Assembly (NCBI RefSeq): GCF_014202765.1
Contig: NZ_JACHHN010000003.1
Span: 1 to 64,000 of the forward strand
Direction: 5' to 3'
Source of the DNA: Silvimonas terrae
Lineage (GTDB): Bacteria > Pseudomonadota > Gammaproteobacteria > Burkholderiales > Chitinibacteraceae
DNA: 64,000 nt
Position 1 is the stretch's first letter. The number at the start of each line of letters is the position of its first letter. Made by a program: the position numbers and the translations under genes. Below, one piece after another: positions 1 to 9,125 of this stretch. The notes under the pieces were generated by a model. It was not told the DNA's origin. It did not search any database and was given only the letters and a program-made list of their open reading frames with translations.

Positions 1-390
1 CCGCCCGGCACCGGCTACCCGCAGCGCGTGCACGGCGCGTTTGTGGCCGATGACGAAGTCCACCGCGTGGTGGAATACCTCAAGACCACCGGCGAGCCCG
101 ATTACGTGGAAGGCATCCTCAACGGCGGCCTGGACGCCGAAGCCGCCGCCGGCAGCAGCGGCGCGCCGTGGGCGGAAGCGGGGGGCGAGGACAGCGACCC
201 GCTGTACGACGAAGCGGTGTCCTTTGTGCTCAAGAGCCGCCGGGCCTCGATCTCCTCCGTCCAGCGGCAACTGCGCATTGGCTACAACCGCGCGGCCCGG
301 CTGATTGAACAGATGGAAGGGGCCGGACTGGTGAGTGCGATGGAGAGCAATGGCAACCGGACGGTGCTGGCGCCGGCGGCCGGGGAGTAG
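1..390 (+). CDS. ftsK: DNA translocase FtsK, C-terminal end (partial)
   Basis: The reading frame is open from base 1, so the 5' part lies outside the window. The visible 129 residues begin with the end of the motor domain ([19 protein letters not shown]) and, after an acidic Gly/Ala-rich linker, finish in the winged-helix gamma domain (about residues 65-125, with [17 protein letters not shown] and [10 protein letters not shown]). In known FtsK proteins this domain reads KOPS sequences and contacts XerCD at dif during chromosome segregation. A terminator hairpin follows 27 bp after the stop. The family assignment is secure. Confidence 0.95.
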   Translation, partial: PPGTGYPQRVHGAFVADDEVHRVVEYLKTTGEPDYVEGILNGGLDAEAAAGSSGAPWAEAGGEDSDPLYDEAVSFVLKSRRASISSVQRQLRIGYNRAARLIEQMEGAGLVSAMESNGNRTVLAPAAGE

Positions 391-416
391 GTTTTTGCTG
401 CTGGGCAGCTATGAGG

Positions 417-448
417 AAAAAGCGCTGGGGGGGCTTGGCGCTTTTTTT
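417..448 (+). terminator. Intrinsic terminator of ftsK
   Basis: AAAAAGCGC and GCGCTTTTTTT arms flank a G-rich loop 27 bp downstream of the ftsK stop, with a T run on the plus strand. Confidence 0.75.
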
Positions 449-679
449 GTTTTTGGGGGTGGTTGTGTGAGGTGTTAGCGCCTGGCGGCGCGGGTGTGAA
501 AAGCATTTGATACCGGCGGTGGCCGGAGCACCCTACTTTCTTTGCTTCGCCAAAGAAAGTAGGCAAAGAAAGGCGACCCCAGCCTTGCGGCCCTCCGGGC
601 TTCCCTCAGTCGGTTGGGAGCCTGAGGTCTCCCTCCACTCCATCGGCGCTGGGCTTTGATGGGGGAAGGAAAGTCAAAA

Positions 680-752
680 GCAACCCCAACACCAACACCA
701 ACGGCAACCGCAACCGCAACTGCAACTGCAACTGCAACTGCAACTGCAACTG
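680..752. repeat. Hexanucleotide tandem repeat (AACNNC type), island A left
   Basis: Runs of CAACAC/CAACGG/CAACCG units pass into at least six units of GCAACT. The unit is six bases, so any frame through it codes for a dipeptide repeat such as Ala-Thr. Confidence 0.9.
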
Positions 753-928
753 CGGAGTCAACACGCACTCCACCACCTCGTCATTCCGGCCCTGAGCCGG
801 AATCCAGCACGGTCACCGCAGGTGGCCCTTGCTGGCAGGTGCAATGAAGCCTCCCTCCGACAGCCCTCCCAAAAAAAGAGCGGCAATCCCGGCAACCGTG
901 CCGCAAATCGTCGCTATACCAAATCCGT

Positions 929-962
929 AGGGTGGATTCGGCGCAAAGCGACAATCCACCGC
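929..962. repeat. GGTGGATT...AATCCACC palindromic repeat
   Basis: GGTGGATTCGGCGCAAAGCG followed by ACAATCCACC forms an inverted repeat. A second copy in the opposite orientation lies at 52036-52067 in island B. It resembles a dispersed extragenic palindrome. Confidence 0.65.
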
Positions 963-1074
963 AAGCAGCCCGTTGGGCTGCGGGCTGGATTCCGGCCCAA
1001 GGGGGCCGCCGAGGGCCGGAATGACGATGGAGTAGACCGGAGCAGCGTTCTCATGCTTGTAGATATTGCAGCTA

Positions 1075-1100
1075 GATTCCCGCCTTCGCGGGAATGACGA
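1075..1100. repeat. dRS3-like repeat (ATTCCCGC-N4-GCGGGAAT)
   Basis: ATTCCCGC, a CTTC loop and GCGGGAAT followed by GACGA match the inverted repeat known in Neisseria as dRS3. Related copies are at 987-1028 and 779-809 (CCGG versions) and at 51602-51627 in island B. Confidence 0.75.
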
Positions 1101-1144
1101 GGTGGTGGGCAAGGTGAACCATTCTTGCCAACAAATGATTTGCG

Positions 1145-1244
1145 GGGTTGGGGTTGGGGTTGGGGTTGGGGTTGCTTTGCCTTTGCCTTTGGCTTTGGCT
1201 TTGCCTTTGGCTTTGCCTTTGGCTTTGGCTTTGGCTTTGGCTTT
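1145..1244. repeat. Hexanucleotide tandem repeat (GGGGTT and GCTTTG/CCTTTG), island A right
   Basis: About five GGGGTT units followed by some fourteen GCTTTG/CCTTTG units. It mirrors the left repeat tract of the island. Confidence 0.9.
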
Positions 1245-1521
1245 TGATGTTGCCGTTGCTTTTGATCTACCTCCCCTCCGGCAGCGCCGAGCATCGCAGC
1301 GGGGCCCGGGAATTCGGCGAGGGGTGTCTGAGCGTAGCGAGTTCCCGAGCCTGCCGGGCCACGCGAGAAGCGCAGGGAACCCCGAAGGGGCGCTGTCGCA
1401 GGGGTCGCCTTTTCTTTGGGTACTTTCTTTTGGCGACCCAAAAGAAAGTGCCTTGCTGTCGGGCAACCCCCGACATGTAAACACCGTGCCGTCAGGCACT
1501 AACAAAGGTTTGGGTTCCGCC

Positions 1522-1812
1522 TCACCCCTCCCCCAAAAACCCCTTCCGCTCTGCCGTAAACGCCCACCACGCCCGCGCCTCACCCCCGTCCATAAACCGC
1601 ACCACAGAAATAAACACATCAATCACACAAGGATCATGCCGGGTCGCGGTAACTGCACACAGTTCGTCATACAAGGCATAAGGATCGCGACCAGTGAGTT
1701 GCTCAGGCCGGGAAATCCCCAACATCTGTAAATCCGCCGCCATGGCCGGGCCAATATTGGGCAGGTCGGTCAAGCGCTGCACGTGCTCACGCTTTACTTT
1801 GGCAGGATGCAT
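1522..1812 (-). CDS. Helix-hairpin-helix protein, Cdd1/pathogenicity-locus family
   Basis: A 96-residue protein. Residues 11-45 (VQRLTDLPNIGPAMAADLQ) form a helix-hairpin-helix like that of the Cdd1 family and of the TfoX C-terminal domain. The rest (DPYALYDELC...DPCVIDVFISVVRFMDGG) matches the typical Cdd1 tail with its Cys/Asp pair. HHH motifs usually bind DNA without sequence specificity; the cellular role of this family is unknown. GGAG lies 7 bp before the ATG. The 3' end abuts repeat island A, and the final residues may have been altered by it. Confidence 0.8.
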   Translation of the reverse strand: MHPAKVKREHVQRLTDLPNIGPAMAADLQMLGISRPEQLTGRDPYALYDELCAVTATRHDPCVIDVFISVVRFMDGGEARAWWAFTAERKGFLGEG

Positions 1813-2139
1813 CTATCCACTCCAGACAAAAGAGAACAAGGGTTGCGCCATCCGCATGGCCAGTTTCGTCACAAAAATTTAACCGGCAAGCCACACATCC
1901 CATCACAACTATTCCCAAATACGCCAGCGCGCTTTAGCATACGCGTCCGACATCACGACGCCGGGCGCTCTGCGCCGGTGCAGCAGTGCATTGTTTCTGG
2001 TACCGACAAGACTTAACTGCTTGTTTACACAGCACGGCTCTGTCGCGTGTAGAATATGTCGCCCGCTGATTTGGCTTGAACTTGATCGCCAAGTCGTGAT
2101 ATAAATCGTGTTTTTTCCAGAAGTCAGGGAATCCTAACC
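1813..2139. other. Intergenic region upstream of rpmB
   Basis: 327 bp between the divergent HHH gene and rpmB. A TAGAAT hexamer at 2050-2055 is a possible -10 for rpmB, but no well-spaced -35 was found. No ORF or repeat could be supported. Confidence 0.4.
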
Positions 2140-2373
2140 ATGGCACGTGTCTGCAAAGTCACCGGCAAGCGTCCGATGACCGGGAACAATGTTTCCCACG
2201 CCAACAACAAAACCAAGCGTCGTTTCCTCCCGAATCTGCAATCTCGCCGTTTCTGGGTTGAAAGCGAAAACCGTTGGGTGCGCCTGCGCGTATCCAATGC
2301 TGCCCTGCGCACCATCGACAAGAACGGCATTGATGCCGTCCTGGCTGACCTGCGCGCCCGCGGCGAACTGTAA
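2140..2373 (+). CDS. rpmB: 50S ribosomal protein L28
   Basis: 77 residues beginning [20 protein letters not shown], the classic L28 N-terminus, followed by the basic [18 protein letters not shown] core. It is a component of the large subunit. The gene lies 14 bp upstream of rpmG, as in most proteobacteria, and the two share a terminator at 2604-2632. Length and start are as usual for the family. Confidence 0.98.
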   Translation: MARVCKVTGKRPMTGNNVSHANNKTKRRFLPNLQSRRFWVESENRWVRLRVSNAALRTIDKNGIDAVLADLRARGEL

Positions 2374-2387
2374 CCAGGTAAACGATC

Positions 2388-2543
2388 ATGCGTGAAAAAA
2401 TCAAGCTCGAATCCAGCGCCGGTACCGGTCATTTCTACACGACCACCAAGAACAAGCGCACCACTCCCGAAAAACTCGAGATCAAGAAGTACGATCCGGT
2501 TGTTCGCAAGCACGTGATTTACAAGGAAATCAAGCTGAAGTAA
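2388..2543 (+). CDS. rpmG: 50S ribosomal protein L33
   Basis: A short gene of 51 residues: [20 protein letters not shown] then [16 protein letters not shown] and a basic [13 protein letters not shown] tail. This is the L33 family at its usual length, of the type without zinc-binding cysteines. It follows rpmB by 14 bp with AGGTAA ahead of the ATG, so the two are almost certainly co-transcribed. Confidence 0.97.
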   Translation: MREKIKLESSAGTGHFYTTTKNKRTTPEKLEIKKYDPVVRKHVIYKEIKLK

Positions 2544-2603
2544 TTCAGCTTCGTCGTTGGCTTTTCCAACGGCAAACGGATTCCCTGGTCCCGTGCCGGA
2601 AAT

Positions 2604-2632
2604 AAAAAACCCGCTCATTGAGCGGGTTTTTT
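2604..2632. terminator. Bidirectional terminator between rpmG and the LysR gene
   Basis: AACCCGCTC and GAGCGGGTT arms with an ATT loop, A-rich on the left and T6 on the right. It can serve rpmBG on plus and the convergent LysR gene on minus. Confidence 0.85.
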
Positions 2633-2654
2633 ATTGGCTGTGCCGTCGAATACC

Positions 2655-3542
2655 TCATTCAGGCATCCAGACCTCGCGCAGGGTATCGAGCAACATGGCA
2701 ATCATCGGGTCATTTTGCCGCTCGGCCGAATACAAAAACTGCAATGGTGCAGAAATGGCAATCTCGCCACCGCGCCACAGCACAATCGAGCCATCTGCCG
2801 CAAAACGCCGGGCAGTGCGCTCTGCCAGTAACGAAATCCCCAGCCCCGCCTTCACCAGTTCCACCAGCGTGCCTTCGTCGTCAAACTCCCCCACCCGCTT
2901 GGGCGCGATATTATGCGTGCGCCATAACTCCTGGGTAATGCCGCACAGACTCATGAATTGCGATAGACCCAACCAGGGCAGCTTGCCCAGGGTTTTCCAG
3001 TCAGATTCATGGTGTTCATGCCCCAGCGCGGCGGGCATGGCGACACAAAACCCCAACTCCGCCAACGGCACCGTGTTCACGTTCTGGAACGGGTTGCGGC
3101 CAAAATAAAAGCCCCCATCCAGAATCTTCTTGCGTACGTCATTGAGAATCACGCCAGAAATACCGTGCGTGGTCTGCACGGTAATCAACGGGCAGCGCTG
3201 ACGTAACAAGGCCAGCCACGGGCCAATACGCAAACGCGCCGGCACGCCCACCGTACCAATGCGGATTTTGCCGCGGGGTTCAGCCGACATGGATTTGGCG
3301 CGGTACAACATGTCCCGTGAAACCGACAGGATGTGCTCTGCGTCGGGCAAGAAGGCCTTGCCCGCTTCCGTCAGTTGTACGCCGCCAGGGTAGCGCTCAA
3401 ACAACGACATACCCAGTTCTTCTTCCAGCGCCTTGATCTGGGCCGTCACCGCCGGTTGGGAAAGATGCAACAACTCGGCCGCTTGCGTCAGATGGCCCTG
3501 CTGTGCAACCGCAACAAATGTACGCAGTTGATAGATTTCCAT
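2655..3542 (-). CDS. LysR-family transcriptional regulator
   Basis: 295 residues from the ATG at 3542 (MEIYQLRTFVAVAQQGHLTQ). This start is preferred over the upstream GTG because LysR proteins begin a few residues before the helix-turn-helix, which here spans residues 18-37 (TQAAELLHLSQPAVTAQIKA). The rest is the substrate-binding domain. The gene is divergent from the DUF485-actP pair, with a 17-bp palindrome ATTTTGA-ACA-TCAAAAT at 3661-3677 between them, so control of acetate uptake is plausible but not shown. The effector cannot be predicted from sequence. Confidence 0.9.
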   Translation of the reverse strand: MEIYQLRTFVAVAQQGHLTQAAELLHLSQPAVTAQIKALEEELGMSLFERYPGGVQLTEAGKAFLPDAEHILSVSRDMLYRAKSMSAEPRGKIRIGTVGVPARLRIGPWLALLRQRCPLITVQTTHGISGVILNDVRKKILDGGFYFGRNPFQNVNTVPLAELGFCVAMPAALGHEHHESDWKTLGKLPWLGLSQFMSLCGITQELWRTHNIAPKRVGEFDDEGTLVELVKAGLGISLLAERTARRFAADGSIVLWRGGEIAISAPLQFLYSAERQNDPMIAMLLDTLREVWMPE

Positions 3543-3660
3543 ACGCCCGATTATTGCGCAGATCGCTCCGACATGCCGCAAAGCTGTGCGTTATGTAGTT
3601 GCAATCAAGCAAACGCGCCACTTTGAGTAAGATTCGTGCAACGCAACATAAGCATTCCTG

Positions 3661-3677
3661 ATTTTGAACATCAAAAT
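3661..3677. promoter_or_regulatory. Palindrome between the LysR gene and actP operon
   Basis: ATTTTGA, a 3-base spacer and TCAAAAT form a perfect dyad midway between the divergent genes. It could be a LysR operator; there is no experimental basis here. Confidence 0.35.
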
Positions 3678-3806
3678 TTGCAATTAGCTTATGCCTGGCG
3701 CTGCTCATACATTAGCCATGGACCTTGCGCGCATGGGTGAAATACGTCGGGAGAACGTACTCATGCACCAACGCAGGGAGTTCCGCACTGATGAGAGGAG
3801 AGCAGC

Positions 3807-4118
3807 ATGGATGACCAGGTGATTCAAAGAATCCAGGACAATCCCAAGTTCCACGAGCTGGTACAAAAGAAAAGCAGTTTGAGCTGGTTGTTGACGCTGG
3901 TCATTCTGGTCGCCTATTTCGGGCTGATCCTGATGATTGCTTTTGAACCTGCCGTACTGGGCGCCCCCGTATCCGCAGGCGGGGTGACGACGCTGGGCAT
4001 TCCGGTTGGCCTTGCGCTGATCGTACTGGCCTTTGTGTTGACCGGCATTTACGTACGCCGCGCCAACACCGAGTTTGATCAGCTCAACCAACAACTTGTC
4101 GAGGATGCACGCCGATGA
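3807..4118 (+). CDS. DUF485 inner-membrane protein (YjcH-like)
   Basis: 103 residues with two membrane helices (about 28-49 and 64-86) joined by a short periplasmic loop, then a charged tail [23 protein letters not shown]485 proteins are normally encoded immediately before acetate or solute:sodium symporters, as yjcH is before actP in E. coli. Here the stop overlaps the start of actP (ATGA at 4115-4118), implying translational coupling. The biochemical role of the family is unclear; an accessory part in symport is inferred. Confidence 0.92.
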   Translation: MDDQVIQRIQDNPKFHELVQKKSSLSWLLTLVILVAYFGLILMIAFEPAVLGAPVSAGGVTTLGIPVGLALIVLAFVLTGIYVRRANTEFDQLNQQLVEDARR

Positions 4119-5800
4119 ACACAGGTATCGTCAACCGCGTGGGGCTGGCTGCACTGACCCTCGCCGCCAGCGTACAAACACTGGCTGCCGGCGCCATCGA
4201 AGGCCCGGTCACCCAGCGTGCTACCAATTGGCACGCCATTATCATGTTTGTTATTTTTGTTGCGTTTACCCTGGGCATTACTTACTGGGCCGCGCGACGC
4301 ACCCGTTCAGCCAAAGACTTCTATGCCGCTGGCGGTGGCATTACCGGTCTGCAAAACGGGTTGGCGATTGCGGGCGACTACATGTCTGCCGCGTCGTTCC
4401 TGGGTATTTCCGCCATGGTGTTTACCAAGGGTTATGACGGGCTGATTTACTCGCTGGGCTTTCTGGTGGGCTGGCCGCTGATCACTTTCCTGGTGGCCGA
4501 ACGCCTGCGCAACCTGGGTAAGTACACCTTTGCCGATGTGGCCTCTTACCGGCTGCAGCAAACCCCGATCCGCACCTTTGCCGCCGTGGGCACGCTGGTC
4601 GTAGTCACGCTGTACCTGATTGCCCAGATGGTGGGTGCCGGTGCGCTGATCCAGTTGCTGTTCGGTCTGCCGTACTCTTACGCCGTGGTGATTGTAGGTG
4701 TGCTGATGGTGTTGTATGTCACCTTTGGCGGCATGCTGGCCACCACCTGGGTGCAGATCATCAAGGCAGTCATGCTGCTGCTGGGCGCAACCTTCATGGC
4801 GTTCATGGTGCTCTCGGCCACCGGCTTTAGCCTGGATAACCTGTTTGCTGCGGCGATCAAGGTTCACCCCAAAGGCGCGGCCATCATGGCACCGGGTGGC
4901 ACCACCCCGATTGAAACCATCTCGCTGGGCGTGGGCCTGATGTTTGGTACGGCAGGTCTGCCACACATCCTGATGCGTTTCTTCACGGTGAAAGACGCCA
5001 AGGAAGCGCGCAAATCCGTCTTCTTTGCCACCGGCTTCATTGGGTACTTCTACATCCTGACCTTCATTATCGGCTTTGGCGCGATCATGCTGGTGATGGG
5101 CAAGCCGGAGTACACCACCACCGTGATGGAAAAAGGCAAGGCCGTGACGCAGCTGATTGGTGGCGCCAACATGCCGGCCATTCACCTGGCTAACGCCGTC
5201 GGCGGCGACTGGTTCCAGGGCTTTATCTCTGCCGTGGCCTTCGCCACCATTCTGGCGGTGGTGTCCGGTCTGACCTTGTCGGGTGCATCGGCGGTGTCGC
5301 ACGATCTGTACGCCAACGTGTTTGCCCGCGGTCATACCGACGAAGCCAAAGAAATCCGCGTCTCCAAATACGCCACGCTGACCCTGGGGGTGATCGCCAT
5401 CCTGCTGGGGATTGCCTTCCAGAAGACCAACGTGGCCTTCATGGTGGGCCTGGCGTTCTCGGTTGCCGCTTCGGCCAACTTCCCGGTGCTGTTCATGTCC
5501 ATGTTCTGGCGTGGCCTGTCTACCCGTGGCGCGGTCACCGGCGGCTCGGTTGGCCTGATCAGCGCAGTGGCCATGATTGTGACCGGCCCGACCGTGTGGG
5601 TGAAGATTCTGGGCAATGCCGCACCGATCTTCCCGTACGACAACCCGTCAATCTTCTCCATGCCGCTGGCGTTCTTCGTGATCTACCTGGTGTCGAAGCT
5701 GGATACCAGCACCGCAGCCCAGCGTGAACACGCCGCCTTCCCGGCCCAGTTCGTGCGCTCCATGACGGGCGTGGGTGCAGAAGGTGCAGCAAAGCATTAA
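4115..5800 (+). CDS. actP: Cation/acetate symporter ActP
   Basis: 561 residues of the solute:sodium symporter family, starting with a cleavable-looking hydrophobic N-terminus followed by about 13 membrane helices. Family hallmarks are [18 protein letters not shown] (about residues 63-80), [12 protein letters not shown] and [13 protein letters not shown]. ActP-type proteins take up acetate and other short carboxylates. The nearby acs gene would activate the imported acetate. It overlaps the preceding DUF485 gene by 4 bp. Confidence 0.96.
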   Translation: MNTGIVNRVGLAALTLAASVQTLAAGAIEGPVTQRATNWHAIIMFVIFVAFTLGITYWAARRTRSAKDFYAAGGGITGLQNGLAIAGDYMSAASFLGISAMVFTKGYDGLIYSLGFLVGWPLITFLVAERLRNLGKYTFADVASYRLQQTPIRTFAAVGTLVVVTLYLIAQMVGAGALIQLLFGLPYSYAVVIVGVLMVLYVTFGGMLATTWVQIIKAVMLLLGATFMAFMVLSATGFSLDNLFAAAIKVHPKGAAIMAPGGTTPIETISLGVGLMFGTAGLPHILMRFFTVKDAKEARKSVFFATGFIGYFYILTFIIGFGAIMLVMGKPEYTTTVMEKGKAVTQLIGGANMPAIHLANAVGGDWFQGFISAVAFATILAVVSGLTLSGASAVSHDLYANVFARGHTDEAKEIRVSKYATLTLGVIAILLGIAFQKTNVAFMVGLAFSVAASANFPVLFMSMFWRGLSTRGAVTGGSVGLISAVAMIVTGPTVWVKILGNAAPIFPYDNPSIFSMPLAFFVIYLVSKLDTSTAAQREHAAFPAQFVRSMTGVGAEGAAKH

Positions 5801-5872
5801 GCAATAACAGGATGGATGGACACAGCGAGGCCTCAAAAGAAGGTACGACACTGCAAACAAGAAGAAGAAACG

Positions 5873-5899
5873 AAAATGCCCCGCACTGCGGGGCATTTT
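5873..5899. terminator. Bidirectional terminator, actP / aqpZ
   Basis: AAAATGCCCCGC and GCGGGGCATTTT arms form a strong stem between the convergent stops, A-rich on one side and T-rich on the other. Confidence 0.9.
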
Positions 5900-5922
5900 C
5901 AATTGCATCAAACCATTCAGCC

Positions 5923-6582
5923 TTAGTGCTGGCTGAGCACCTTGCGGTGGACAAAGCCGGCAACGACACCCGCCACAGCAGGTGCAACAATAAACAGCCA
6001 CAGCTGGTTGAGCGCCTGGCCACCAGCAAACAGCGCCGGGCCAAAGCTGCGGGCCGGATTGACCGATGTACCGGTCAGCGGAATACCGACCAGGTGAATT
6101 GCGGTCAGGGTCAGACCAATAGCCAGACCGGCGACAAGACCATTCTCTGTGCGCGAAGTGGTACCCAGAATCATCAGCACAAAAATAAAGGTAGCGACAA
6201 ACTCAAAGACCAGTGCCGCCTGCAACGCACCCGGCGCATACAGGTTCTGACCAAACTGGCCTGCGTGCGCCCCCATGCCAGACGCCACCAGATAGATCAC
6301 CCCTGCCCCGGCCATGGCCCCCAGACACTGCGCCACAATGTAGCCCACAGCCAGGCCCGGCGGCATGCGCCCAGCGACCCATGCGCCCAGCGTCACCGCC
6401 GGATTCACATGCGCGCCAGACAAGTGACCAAAGCCGTAAGCCACAGTGACGATGGCCAGACCAAACGCCAGCGAAATCCCGGCGTAGCCAATGTATTCAC
6501 CCGCAAATACTGCGGAACCACACCCGAACAGCACCAGAATGGCTGTCCCCAGAAATTCGGCGCCCAACGCTTTAGTTGCCAT
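5923..6582 (-). CDS. aqpZ: Aquaporin Z
   Basis: 219 residues from the ATG at 6582 (MATKALGAEFLGTAILVLFG), chosen because GAGGGTGA lies just upstream; an in-frame GTG at 6597 is an alternative. Six membrane helices and the two half-helices with NPA motifs are visible (HVNPAVTLG near residue 60 and SVNPARSFGP near 180). The Arg after the second NPA forms the selectivity filter with the T-S residues, as in water-selective AqpZ. It probably handles water flux in osmotic adaptation and appears to be monocistronic. Confidence 0.96.
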   Translation of the reverse strand: MATKALGAEFLGTAILVLFGCGSAVFAGEYIGYAGISLAFGLAIVTVAYGFGHLSGAHVNPAVTLGAWVAGRMPPGLAVGYIVAQCLGAMAGAGVIYLVASGMGAHAGQFGQNLYAPGALQAALVFEFVATFIFVLMILGTTSRTENGLVAGLAIGLTLTAIHLVGIPLTGTSVNPARSFGPALFAGGQALNQLWLFIVAPAVAGVVAGFVHRKVLSQH

Positions 6583-6859
6583 TTCACCCTCACCCACTTC
6601 ACTTGAAAATGGCGAAATCTAGCAACCAGATCAAACAATAACCACGTAAATCCAATGACTTGCCATATGCCATAGGTGTTAAGAACGACATTCTCATAAA
6701 TCAGCCAGTCAGCTGTCTGGAGCCCTGGTTCATGCTGCATTGCACTATCAGCGGAACTGATTTGGCGCATCAGAAAACACGATTGGATTGCTTGCCGCAC
6801 GCCGTTTACAGTCGGCATACACAAAATTACCTACGTTGGCGTGCAATCAAGGAACCCTC

Positions 6860-8830
6860 ATGAGCACTATCGATTCTGTTCTCCAGGAAAACCGGCTGTT
6901 CCCCCCGTCCGAAGACTTCCGCATCAAAGCCAATGTCTCCGGCATGGAGGGCTACAACGCCCTGTGCGAAAAAGCCAATAACGATTACGAAGGGTTCTGG
7001 GCCGAACTGGCCCGTGACCTGATTTCCTGGAAAAAGCCATTCCAGAAAGTGCTCAACGAGAGCAATGCCCCGTTCTTCAAATGGTTTGAAGATGGCGAAC
7101 TGAACATCTCTTACAACTGTCTGGATCGCCACCTGGATGCCCGCGGCGACAAGACCGCCATTATCTTTGAGGCCGATGACGGCACCTCAAAGCACGTGAC
7201 CTATCGCCAGCTTCATACCCAGGTTTGCCAGTTTGCCAACGCCCTCAAGGCGCAAGGCATCAAAAAGGGTGACCGCGTTGTCATTTACATGCCGCACAGC
7301 GTCGAAGCCGTGGTGGCGATGCAGGCGTGTGCGCGGATCGGGGCCATCCACTCGGTGGTGTTCGGCGGGTTCTCTGCCGGCGCGCTGCGCGACCGTATCC
7401 AGGATGCGGCCGCCACCCTTGTCATCACCGCCAATGAAGGCGTCCGCGGCGGCAAGCCGGTGCCACTGAAAGCGGTGGTGGATGAAGCGCTGGGTCTGGA
7501 AGGCAGCGAGTCGATCAAGCACGTGATCGTGTATCGCCGCGCTGATCATGACAACGTGGCCTTCAAACCGGGCCGCGATCTGTGGTGGCATGAGCTGACC
7601 CAAAACCAGCCAGCCCAATGTGAGCCGGAATGGACCAACGCGGAAGACCCGCTGTTCATTCTGTATACCTCCGGTTCGACCGGTAAGCCCAAGGGCATCC
7701 AGCACAGCATCGGCGGTTATCTGCTGGGCGCGCTCGTCAGCATGAAATGGGTTTTTGATTACCGCGAAGGCGATGTGTACTGGTGTACCGCCGATGTAGG
7801 CTGGATTACCGGCCACAGCTATGTGTGCTACGGCCCACTGGCCATTGGCGCCACACAAGTGGTGTTTGAGGGCGTGCCCACTTACCCGGATGCTTCACGC
7901 TTCTGGAGCATGATCGCCAAGCACAAGGTCACCACGTTCTACACCGCACCGACGGCGATCCGCTCGCTGATCAAACTGGGTGCAGACCTGCCCAAGCAAC
8001 ACGATCTATCCAGCTTGCGCATCCTGGGCACCGTAGGCGAGCCAATCAACCCCGAAGCCTGGATCTGGTATTACGAAGTGGTCGGCGGTAGCCGCTGCCC
8101 GATTGTGGATACCTGGTGGCAGACTGAAACCGGCGCCAACATGATTGCCCCGTTGCCCGGCGCAGTGGCTACCAAGCCGGGCTCTTGCACCTTGCCGCTG
8201 CCAGGCATCATGGCCGATATCGTCGATGAGGCTGGCGCGCCGGTTGATCCGGGCAAGGGCGGCGCACTGGTGATCAAGCGCCCGTGGCCATCCATGGTGC
8301 GGACCATCTGGAATGACGCCGAGCGCTTCAAGAAGACGTATTTTCCGGAAGAGTTCAACGGCAAGCTGTATCTGGCCGGCGACTCTGCGCACTTTGATGA
8401 AAACGGCTACATCTGGATCATGGGCCGGATTGACGACGTGCTGAACGTGTCCGGTCACCGCCTGGGCACTATGGAAATCGAATCTGCCCTGGTGGCCAAC
8501 CCGCTGGTGGCCGAAGCCGCCGTGGTCGGCAAACCGCATGAAATCAAGGGCGAAGCCGTGGTGGCCTTTGTGGTGCTCAAGCAAGCGCGTCCGGAAGGCG
8601 AAGAGGCCAAGCGCATCGCCAAAGAACTGCGTGAATGGGTAGCCCACGAGATTGGCAAAATTGCCCAGCCCGATGAAATCCGCTTTGGTGACAACCTGCC
8701 CAAGACCCGCTCGGGTAAGATCATGCGCCGTCTGTTGCGCGTGATTGCCAAAGGCGAAGAAATTACCCAGGACGTATCAACCCTGGAAAACCCGGCGATT
8801 CTGGATCAGTTGCGGCACAGCGCACTCTGA
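6860..8830 (+). CDS. acs: Acetyl-CoA synthetase (AMP-forming)
   Basis: 656 residues from the ATG at 6860, which has AAGGAA upstream; longer in-frame readings lack family similarity. It makes acetyl-CoA from acetate, ATP and CoA. Visible motifs are the adenylate-forming loop [12 protein letters not shown] (about 268-279), [10 protein letters not shown] (about 417-426) and the C-terminal [14 protein letters not shown], whose lysine is the site that Pat/GNAT enzymes acetylate in other bacteria. With actP 1 kb upstream this forms an acetate-scavenging set, although aqpZ on the other strand separates them. Confidence 0.97.
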   Translation: MSTIDSVLQENRLFPPSEDFRIKANVSGMEGYNALCEKANNDYEGFWAELARDLISWKKPFQKVLNESNAPFFKWFEDGELNISYNCLDRHLDARGDKTAIIFEADDGTSKHVTYRQLHTQVCQFANALKAQGIKKGDRVVIYMPHSVEAVVAMQACARIGAIHSVVFGGFSAGALRDRIQDAAATLVITANEGVRGGKPVPLKAVVDEALGLEGSESIKHVIVYRRADHDNVAFKPGRDLWWHELTQNQPAQCEPEWTNAEDPLFILYTSGSTGKPKGIQHSIGGYLLGALVSMKWVFDYREGDVYWCTADVGWITGHSYVCYGPLAIGATQVVFEGVPTYPDASRFWSMIAKHKVTTFYTAPTAIRSLIKLGADLPKQHDLSSLRILGTVGEPINPEAWIWYYEVVGGSRCPIVDTWWQTETGANMIAPLPGAVATKPGSCTLPLPGIMADIVDEAGAPVDPGKGGALVIKRPWPSMVRTIWNDAERFKKTYFPEEFNGKLYLAGDSAHFDENGYIWIMGRIDDVLNVSGHRLGTMEIESALVANPLVAEAAVVGKPHEIKGEAVVAFVVLKQARPEGEEAKRIAKELREWVAHEIGKIAQPDEIRFGDNLPKTRSGKIMRRLLRVIAKGEEITQDVSTLENPAILDQLRHSAL

Positions 8831-8848
8831 TCCACCAACCTCTCAGGC

Positions 8849-8943
8849 CGCGAACATGACCCTGCTGGCAAGGCATGCGAGCGCAGACAGTACAAACAAG
8901 TACGGCAAGCGAGCGTAACGCGGCCAGCAGAGTTGTGGTCGCG
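8849..8943. repeat. Imperfect palindromic element downstream of acs
   Basis: A 95-bp element with about 21-bp arms (CGCGAACATGACCCTGCTGGC against a right arm ending GTGGTCGCG, 17 of 21 pairing) and a nested AGTAC-N6-GTAC hairpin in the centre. It lies between the acs stop and its terminator and looks like a dispersed extragenic palindrome. No second copy was seen in this window. Confidence 0.6.
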
Positions 8944-8981
8944 ACCCATCATTGCTGTCGACCGACCCCGGCAGCCATCAC

Positions 8982-9011
8982 GACCCCATGTCCGCATGGG
9001 GTCTTTTTTTT
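8982..9011 (+). terminator. Intrinsic terminator of acs
   Basis: GACCCCATG and CATGGGGTC arms with a TCCG loop, followed by eight T residues. Confidence 0.9.
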
Positions 9012-9023
9012 GCCACACGCCGT

Positions 9024-9039
9024 CTGTATCTTGCAACAG
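9024..9039. promoter_or_regulatory. LexA box (SOS operator) of uvrB
   Basis: CTGT-ATCTTGCA-ACAG is an exact match to the proteobacterial LexA consensus CTGT-N8-ACAG, 87 bp before the uvrB start. uvrB is a classical SOS gene, which supports function. Confidence 0.8.
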
Positions 9040-9125
9040 AACCAACGTAGAACGATCGTTTCATTTGCCGCAACAAGGGCGTAGAATAACGCGCTTGTTG
9101 CCGCCTACGCGCGAAGGAGTACCAC

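Larger units (their letters stand above)
473..1503. repeat. Composite inverted-repeat island A (non-coding)
   Basis: A roughly 1.03 kb stretch with no credible gene. Its ends are imperfect inverted copies: 473-580 reads GTTAGCGCC...CGGAGCA...CTTTCTTTG...AAAGAAAGGCGACCCC, and 1402-1503 is a diverged reverse complement running GGTCGCC...CTTTC...GTCAGGCACTAAC. Inside each arm is an AAAAGCAAC-like block followed by 6-bp tandem repeats (680-752 and 1145-1244). The centre holds three short inverted repeats around 779-809, 987-1028 and 1075-1100, and a GGTGGATT palindrome at 929-962. Island B at 51127-52020 has the same architecture. Long Lys/Pro-rich or Leu-rich frames across it come from the tandem repeats. 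Confidence 0.8.

Noticed and set aside
680-752. Possible CRISPR-like array
   Set aside because: Units are six bases with no spacers and no cas genes nearby.
813-1622. Long minus-strand frame of 269 codons rich in Lys/Ala/Pro
   Set aside because: It is produced by the 6-bp repeats of island A, which keep all frames open; no domain and overlapping equally long frames on both strands.
4307-5335. Minus-strand frame antisense to actP (342 codons)
   Set aside because: His/Gln-rich composition typical of an antisense shadow; actP is unambiguous.
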